Positions 60,521 to 64,000 of a DNA stretch of 64,000 nt are shown here, in pieces. Within the stretch, counting starts at the first letter, position 1; every line of letters begins with the position of its first letter. Origin of the DNA: Xinfangfangia pollutisoli. GTDB lineage: Bacteria; Pseudomonadota; Alphaproteobacteria; Rhodobacterales; Rhodobacteraceae. The stretch covers positions 41,487 to 105,486 of the forward strand of contig NZ_JAICBZ010000004.1 in NCBI RefSeq assembly GCF_020179405.1, in the 5' to 3' direction. Below the pieces are notes generated by a model that saw only the letters and a list, made by a program, of their open reading frames with translations, ran no database searches and had not been told where the DNA came from. A program made the translations under genes and the position numbers.

Positions 60521-61249
60521 ATGCCCAGCCTGTCAGTCGTGATCCCTGCCCGCAACGAGGCGCAGAACCTGCCCGCCCTGATCGAGGGGATCGAGGCGGC
60601 GCTGGCGTCTTTGGCGGCGTTCGAGATCATCGTGGTCGACGATGCATCGACCGATGACAGCGTGGCGGTGGTGACCGCGCTGCAGGCCGCGCGTCCGCAT
60701 CTGCGGCTGTTGCGCCATGACCGGGCCGGCGGGCAATCGGCCGGGGTGCAATCGGGCGTCCGCGCCGCGCGCGCGCCGATCTGTCTGACGCTGGATGGCG
60801 ACGGCCAGAACCCGCCCGAGGAATTGCCGAAACTGGCCGCGCCCCTGCTGGCGCCCGGATCGCAGGCCATTGGCTTGGTCGCGGGGCAGCGGGTCGGTCG
60901 GCAGGACACGCTTGCGAAAAAATGGGCCTCGCGCTTTGCCAATGGGCTGCGGTCGCGCCTGCTGAAGGACGGCACGCGCGACACGGGCTGCGGGCTGAAG
61001 GGCTTTCGCCGTGACGCCTTTCTGGCGCTGCCCTATTTCGACCATATGCATCGCTACCTGCCGGCGCTGTTCGCGCGGGACGGCTGGCAGGTGGTGCATG
61101 TCGATGTCAGCCACCGCCCGCGCGGGGCGGGGCGGTCGAATTATTCCAACCTGCAGCGCGGTCTGGTCGGGATCGTGGATCTTCTGGGGGTGATGTGGCT
61201 GATCCGGCGCCGGAAGAAGGCGCGGGTCGTGGCGGGCGAGGACATGTGA
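60521..61249 (+). CDS. Glycosyltransferase family 2, polyprenyl-phosphate-sugar synthase-like
   Basis: 242 aa GT-A domain. LSVVIPARNEAQNLPALI at the start, IIVVDDASTDDS, and the DxD in LTLDGDGQNPPEEL; the later TGCGLKGFRRDAF and HRPRGAGRSNYSNL segments match dolichol/undecaprenyl-phosphate mannosyltransferase (DPM1/ArnC-like) enzymes. No membrane domain of its own. Stop overlaps the LAB_N gene start by one base (TGATG). Confidence 0.88.
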   Translation: MPSLSVVIPARNEAQNLPALIEGIEAALASLAAFEIIVVDDASTDDSVAVVTALQAARPHLRLLRHDRAGGQSAGVQSGVRAARAPICLTLDGDGQNPPEELPKLAAPLLAPGSQAIGLVAGQRVGRQDTLAKKWASRFANGLRSRLLKDGTRDTGCGLKGFRRDAFLALPYFDHMHRYLPALFARDGWQVVHVDVSHRPRGAGRSNYSNLQRGLVGIVDLLGVMWLIRRRKKARVVAGEDM

Positions 61250-61557
61250 TGGAAGCCTGGCTGGAAGAGGTTTTCCACGTCGCAAGCCGGACCGAGCTGC
61301 TGTGGGTGCTGTTCGGCCTTGCCGCGCAGCTGATGTTCACGGCGCGCTTCCTGGTGCAATGGATCGCGTCCGAGCGGCAGAAGAAATCGGTCGTGCCGCT
61401 GGCCTTCTGGTATTTCTCGATGCTGGGCGGCGTCATGCTGCTGGCCTATGCGCTGTACCGCGCCGACCCGGTCTTCATCCTGGGCCAGGCCCTGGGCGTG
61501 GTGATCTATTCGCGCAATCTGTGGCTGATCTACAGCGAGCGGCACCGTGCGGGCTGA
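61249..61557 (+). CDS. LAB_N (lipid A biosynthesis N-terminal domain) membrane protein
   Basis: 102 aa, three predicted helices. The signature FTARFLVQWIASERQKKSVVPLAFWYFSMLGG is that of the LAB_N domain, which also occurs fused before LpxB in some bacteria. Such stand-alone proteins accompany GT2/ArnT genes and may help flip or present the lipid-linked sugar; unproven. Overlaps the next gene by 11 bases. Confidence 0.88.
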   Translation: MEAWLEEVFHVASRTELLWVLFGLAAQLMFTARFLVQWIASERQKKSVVPLAFWYFSMLGGVMLLAYALYRADPVFILGQALGVVIYSRNLWLIYSERHRAG

Positions 61558-62980
61558 GGCGGCGGCGGGCTGGCTGCGGCCGGTTCTGGGCCTTGTGGCG
61601 GCGGTTGTGGCGCTGCGCTGGCTGGCGCTGGCCTTCGACGGCACCGATCTGTTCGTGGACGAGGTGCAATACTGGCTTTGGGGCCAGCATTTCGACTTCG
61701 GCTATTACTCCAAGCCGCCCCTGATCGGCTGGCTGATCGGCGCGGTCACCTGGGCCGCGGGCTCGGACGCGCCGTTCTGGGTGCGGATGCCGGGCGCGGC
61801 GCTGCATGGGGCGACGGCGGTCATTCTGGCGGCGCTGGCGGCGCGGATCTGGGGCAGGGCGGCGGCGGTCTGGACGGCGGCCTTCTACCTGTCGCTGCCG
61901 ATGGCGGCCCTGGGATCGATCCTGATGTCGACCGATACGGTGATGGCACCGTGTTTCGCGCTGGCGCTGCTGTTCTGGCAGCGCTGCACCGAGGATCGGC
62001 GCGGGATCTGGGCCGGGGCGGCGGGGCTGGCGATCGGCGCCGGGTTCATGGCGAAATATGCCGCGGTCTATTTCCTTCTGGGCGCCGGGCTGGCGGCGCT
62101 GGTCTTTCCGGCGGCGCGCGTCGGCTGGCGCAATGCCGGCCTGCTGCTGGCGGGTTTCGCGCTGGTGATCCTGCCCAATATCCTGTGGAACCTGGGCCAT
62201 GGCCTGGCGACCTTCAGCCATACGGCCGACAATGTCGGTTGGGTGGCCGGGGCAGGGCGCCCGGCGCCGGGCCTGGCCGGGTTGGCCGAGTTCTGGGCCA
62301 GCCAGTTCGCCGTGGCGGGGCCGGTGGTCTTTGCAGCGCTTGTCGCCGCACTGTTCCGCGCGCGGCGGATGGGCTGGCTGGTCGCTGTCGCGCTGGTGCC
62401 GCTGGCGGCGGTGTCGGTGCAAAGCCTGCTGGACCGGACCAACGCCAATTGGGCGGTGGCCGCCTATTTCGCCGGATTGCCGCTGGCGGTGGCGGTACTG
62501 GCCGGCTGGCCGCGGCTGCGGGCGGCGGGGCTGGCCGTGAATGTCCTTCTTGCCTTGGCCCTGCCGGCCCTGACCCTGATGCCGGGGCTGAGCCTGGGGG
62601 GCGACCAGCCGCTGCTGAAGCGCTATCTCGGCCGGGCCGCGCTGAGCGAAGAGTTGATCGCCCTGGCCCGGGCGCAGGGCGATGTTCCGATCTATGCCGA
62701 AGATCGCGACGTGCTGGCCGATCTGTTCTATACCGGCCGCGATGCGGGCCTGGCCTTCTATGCCCGCAATCCGGCCGGCGCCAAGCCGCGCAGCCATTAC
62801 GAACAGGCCTATCCGCTGCCTGAAGGCCTGACCGGCCCGGTGCTGGCGGTGCTGGACGCCGCACCCGCCTGCCCGCCTTTGGCCGATCCGCAGCCGGTCG
62901 GGCGGACCCCCGGCGCCTATGCCAGCCGCGGCCTGACCGCCACTTTGGTTGACGGAGCCTGCCTTGCTGCCCAACGCTGA
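61547..62980 (+). CDS. ArnT-like glycosyltransferase, family 39 (PMT_2)
   Basis: 477 aa polytopic membrane protein. First periplasmic loop DGTDLFVDEVQYWLWGQHFDFGYYSKPPLIGW has the conserved acidic residue and the YYSKPPL signature of ArnT/PMT-family GT-C enzymes. It transfers a sugar from a polyprenyl phosphate carrier to lipid A or another envelope acceptor on the periplasmic side. GTG start. Shorter than E. coli ArnT (about 550), with a reduced C-terminal domain. Confidence 0.88.
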   Translation: MRAEAAAGWLRPVLGLVAAVVALRWLALAFDGTDLFVDEVQYWLWGQHFDFGYYSKPPLIGWLIGAVTWAAGSDAPFWVRMPGAALHGATAVILAALAARIWGRAAAVWTAAFYLSLPMAALGSILMSTDTVMAPCFALALLFWQRCTEDRRGIWAGAAGLAIGAGFMAKYAAVYFLLGAGLAALVFPAARVGWRNAGLLLAGFALVILPNILWNLGHGLATFSHTADNVGWVAGAGRPAPGLAGLAEFWASQFAVAGPVVFAALVAALFRARRMGWLVAVALVPLAAVSVQSLLDRTNANWAVAAYFAGLPLAVAVLAGWPRLRAAGLAVNVLLALALPALTLMPGLSLGGDQPLLKRYLGRAALSEELIALARAQGDVPIYAEDRDVLADLFYTGRDAGLAFYARNPAGAKPRSHYEQAYPLPEGLTGPVLAVLDAAPACPPLADPQPVGRTPGAYASRGLTATLVDGACLAAQR

Positions 62981-63713
62981 GTTGCGCCGCGCCGCCGCTC
63001 TGGCGCTGGCGCTGATCGCCACCTGCGCGGTCTTCGCGCTGTGGCCGCGGCTGGATCTGGCCGCGACCGGGGCCTTTTTCGATCCCGTGACCCGCAGCTT
63101 TCCGGTCAGCGCCGATGCACGGGCTAGCCTGTTGCGCAAGGCGATCTGGGGGGCTTCCATCGCCATGGTGCTGGGCGCGCTGGGCCTGGGCGTGGCGGCA
63201 CGGCTGCGCGGCGGCTGGGCGCTGGGTCTGCCCGCGCGGGCCTGGGGCCATGTCGTGGCGCTGTATCTTCTGGGGCCGGGCCTTCTGGTCGAGACCCTGC
63301 TGAAGGGCCATTGGGGCCGCGCCCGCCCCTCGGACACCGCCGAATTCGGCGGCACGGCGCTGTATACCCCGCCCGGGCTGCCGGTCGCGCAATGCGCGAA
63401 GAACTGCTCCTTCGTCGCCGGCGAGACGGCGGGCGGGCTGGCGCTGATGCTGGCGATGCTGCTGATCCTGGCCTGGCACCGCCACCGGCTGGGCCCGGTC
63501 GCGCGGCTGGCGGTCGGCGTCCTGGCCGTGGCGATGCCGCTTGCGGCTTCGGCCCAGCGGCTGGCGGCGGGGCGGCATTTCCTGTCGGATATCCTGGCCG
63601 CGATCCTGCTGATCCTACTGGTCGAGGCACTGCTCGCGCTGCTGAGCCGGGCCTGGCCGACGGCCGGTCCGCCCCGGGCCGGGGCAGTTGACATTCCCCG
63701 CGACTCTGCCTAG
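62964..63713 (+). CDS. PAP2-family membrane phosphatase
   Basis: 249 aa, six predicted helices. The three phosphatase motifs are present: KGHWGRARP, SFVAGETA (a PSGH variant with Gly-Glu) and SAQRLAAGRHFLSD with the catalytic His. Start taken at TTG 62964 because GGAG lies at 62953-62956; an in-frame TTG at 62949 would add five residues. Likely removes lipid phosphate (lipid A 1-phosphate or carrier phosphate), in keeping with the operon. Its 3' end contains the next promoter. Confidence 0.85.
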   Translation: MLPNAELRRAAALALALIATCAVFALWPRLDLAATGAFFDPVTRSFPVSADARASLLRKAIWGASIAMVLGALGLGVAARLRGGWALGLPARAWGHVVALYLLGPGLLVETLLKGHWGRARPSDTAEFGGTALYTPPGLPVAQCAKNCSFVAGETAGGLALMLAMLLILAWHRHRLGPVARLAVGVLAVAMPLAASAQRLAAGRHFLSDILAAILLILLVEALLALLSRAWPTAGPPRAGAVDIPRDSA

Positions 63714-63716
63714 AAG
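63688..63716 (+). promoter_or_regulatory. Putative promoter of the rpsL (str) operon
   Basis: TTGACA (63688-63693), 17 bases, TAGAAG (63711-63716): a strong sigma-70-type match inside the end of the PAP2 gene. It leaves a leader of roughly 200 bases before rpsL. A 15-base palindrome CACATGC-T-GCATGTG lies at 63753-63767 and a hairpin CGCCCC/GGGGCG at 63815-63832. Confidence 0.65.
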
Positions 63717-63927
63717 CCGCACACCTTGACGGGCCATCGGTCCGCCGGGGCTCACATGCTGCATGTGGTCATGATCCGGGCCGACAGCCCCGATCCTCTG
63801 GAATTCCACCGCCTCGCCCCCCTAAAGGGGCGGACGCGGATTTTCTTGCTTTGCGATGGGCGCAAGGTGGGTATCGAGAAGCGGCGCCCCGGGTGGCATG
63901 GGGCGAGTATCGAAACGAGGACCGTGA

Positions 63928-64000
63928 ATGCCGACGATTCAACAGCTGATCCGGAAGCCCCGGGAAGCGAATGTACGCAAGTCAAAGTCGCAGCATCTGC
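63928..64000 (+). CDS. rpsL: 30S ribosomal protein S12 (3' end outside window)
   Basis: Only 24 codons are in the window: MPTIQQLIRKPREANVRKSK and onward, the invariant S12 N-terminus. GAGGA lies seven bases upstream of the ATG. Probably the start of rpsL-rpsG-fusA(-tuf) continuing beyond the window. Confidence 0.93.
   Translation, partial: MPTIQQLIRKPREANVRKSKSQHL

Overview
The window is GC-rich, gene-dense chromosomal DNA from an alphaproteobacterium, most likely order Rhodobacterales (Rhodobacter/Paracoccus/Gemmobacter-like). The main reasons are the ChvI-ChvG / HprK / RapZ / PTS-IIA / HPr cluster, an ATP-type PEP carboxykinase, etfBA with a PduO-type cobalamin adenosyltransferase and a HIG1-type small membrane protein, and the sequence style of the RNA polymerase and ribosomal genes. 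Genus is not decided by what is visible. No CRISPR array, insertion sequence or prophage was seen.

Layout. 1-2.3 kb: 3' part of an RluA-type pseudouridine synthase and a membrane-anchored glutamate-synthase-like flavoprotein. 2.4-10.8 kb: a catabolic locus with a DeoR-family regulator divergent from a quaternary-amine-type ABC transporter (binding protein, ATPase, double permease), a choline-kinase-like phosphotransferase and a dimethylglycine/sarcosine-dehydrogenase-like enzyme. A helically phased operator-like array lies in the divergent promoter. 10.9-15.1 kb: NADPH-FMN reductase, a TPP enzyme, and a tightly coupled GFA-GNAT-LrgA-LrgB operon. 15.2-25 kb: smc, then a minus-strand run (CbiB, lytic transglycosylase, glycosyltransferase, MOSC protein) and pckA. 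25.1-30.6 kb: chvI-chvG-hprK-rapZ-PTS IIA-HPr-acyltransferase. 30.7-43.9 kb: hydroxybutyryl-CoA dehydrogenase, etfBA, adenosyltransferase, SDR, SH3 protein, parC, P450, lipoprotein, tuf and a hexapeptide acetyltransferase. 44.3-44.9 kb: two small exported paralogues. 45.0-57.4 kb: tRNA-Trp, secE, nusG, rplKA, rplJL, rpoB, rpoC. 57.4-63.7 kb: an atypical small ORF, a decayed CBS-domain fragment, a flavoprotein, and an operon of EamA transporter, GT2, LAB_N protein, ArnT-like transferase and PAP2 phosphatase. The 5' end of rpsL starts at 63928.

How the parts fit. The 2.4-10.8 kb genes look like one uptake-plus-catabolism unit for a methylated amine. A kinase made in the same operon could create the phosphorylated inducer that DeoR-family regulators usually sense. 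The PTS genes form the regulatory, non-transporting PTS typical of alphaproteobacteria, next to the ChvGI envelope-stress two-component system. The GT2 / LAB_N / ArnT / PAP2 set has the parts needed to build a lipid-linked sugar, move it across the membrane and transfer it to lipid A or another envelope acceptor; it sits between rpoC and rpsL.

Two repeat families stand out. Family A (a CTCTCTGCARAAATATCC core beside a GC-rich hairpin) occurs only between convergent gene pairs (2.3, 10.8, 39.5 kb). Family B (tandem perfect palindromes centred on TTCG/CGAA) occurs only between co-directional genes (7.4, 35.3, 53.05 kb), including the rpoB-rpoC gap.
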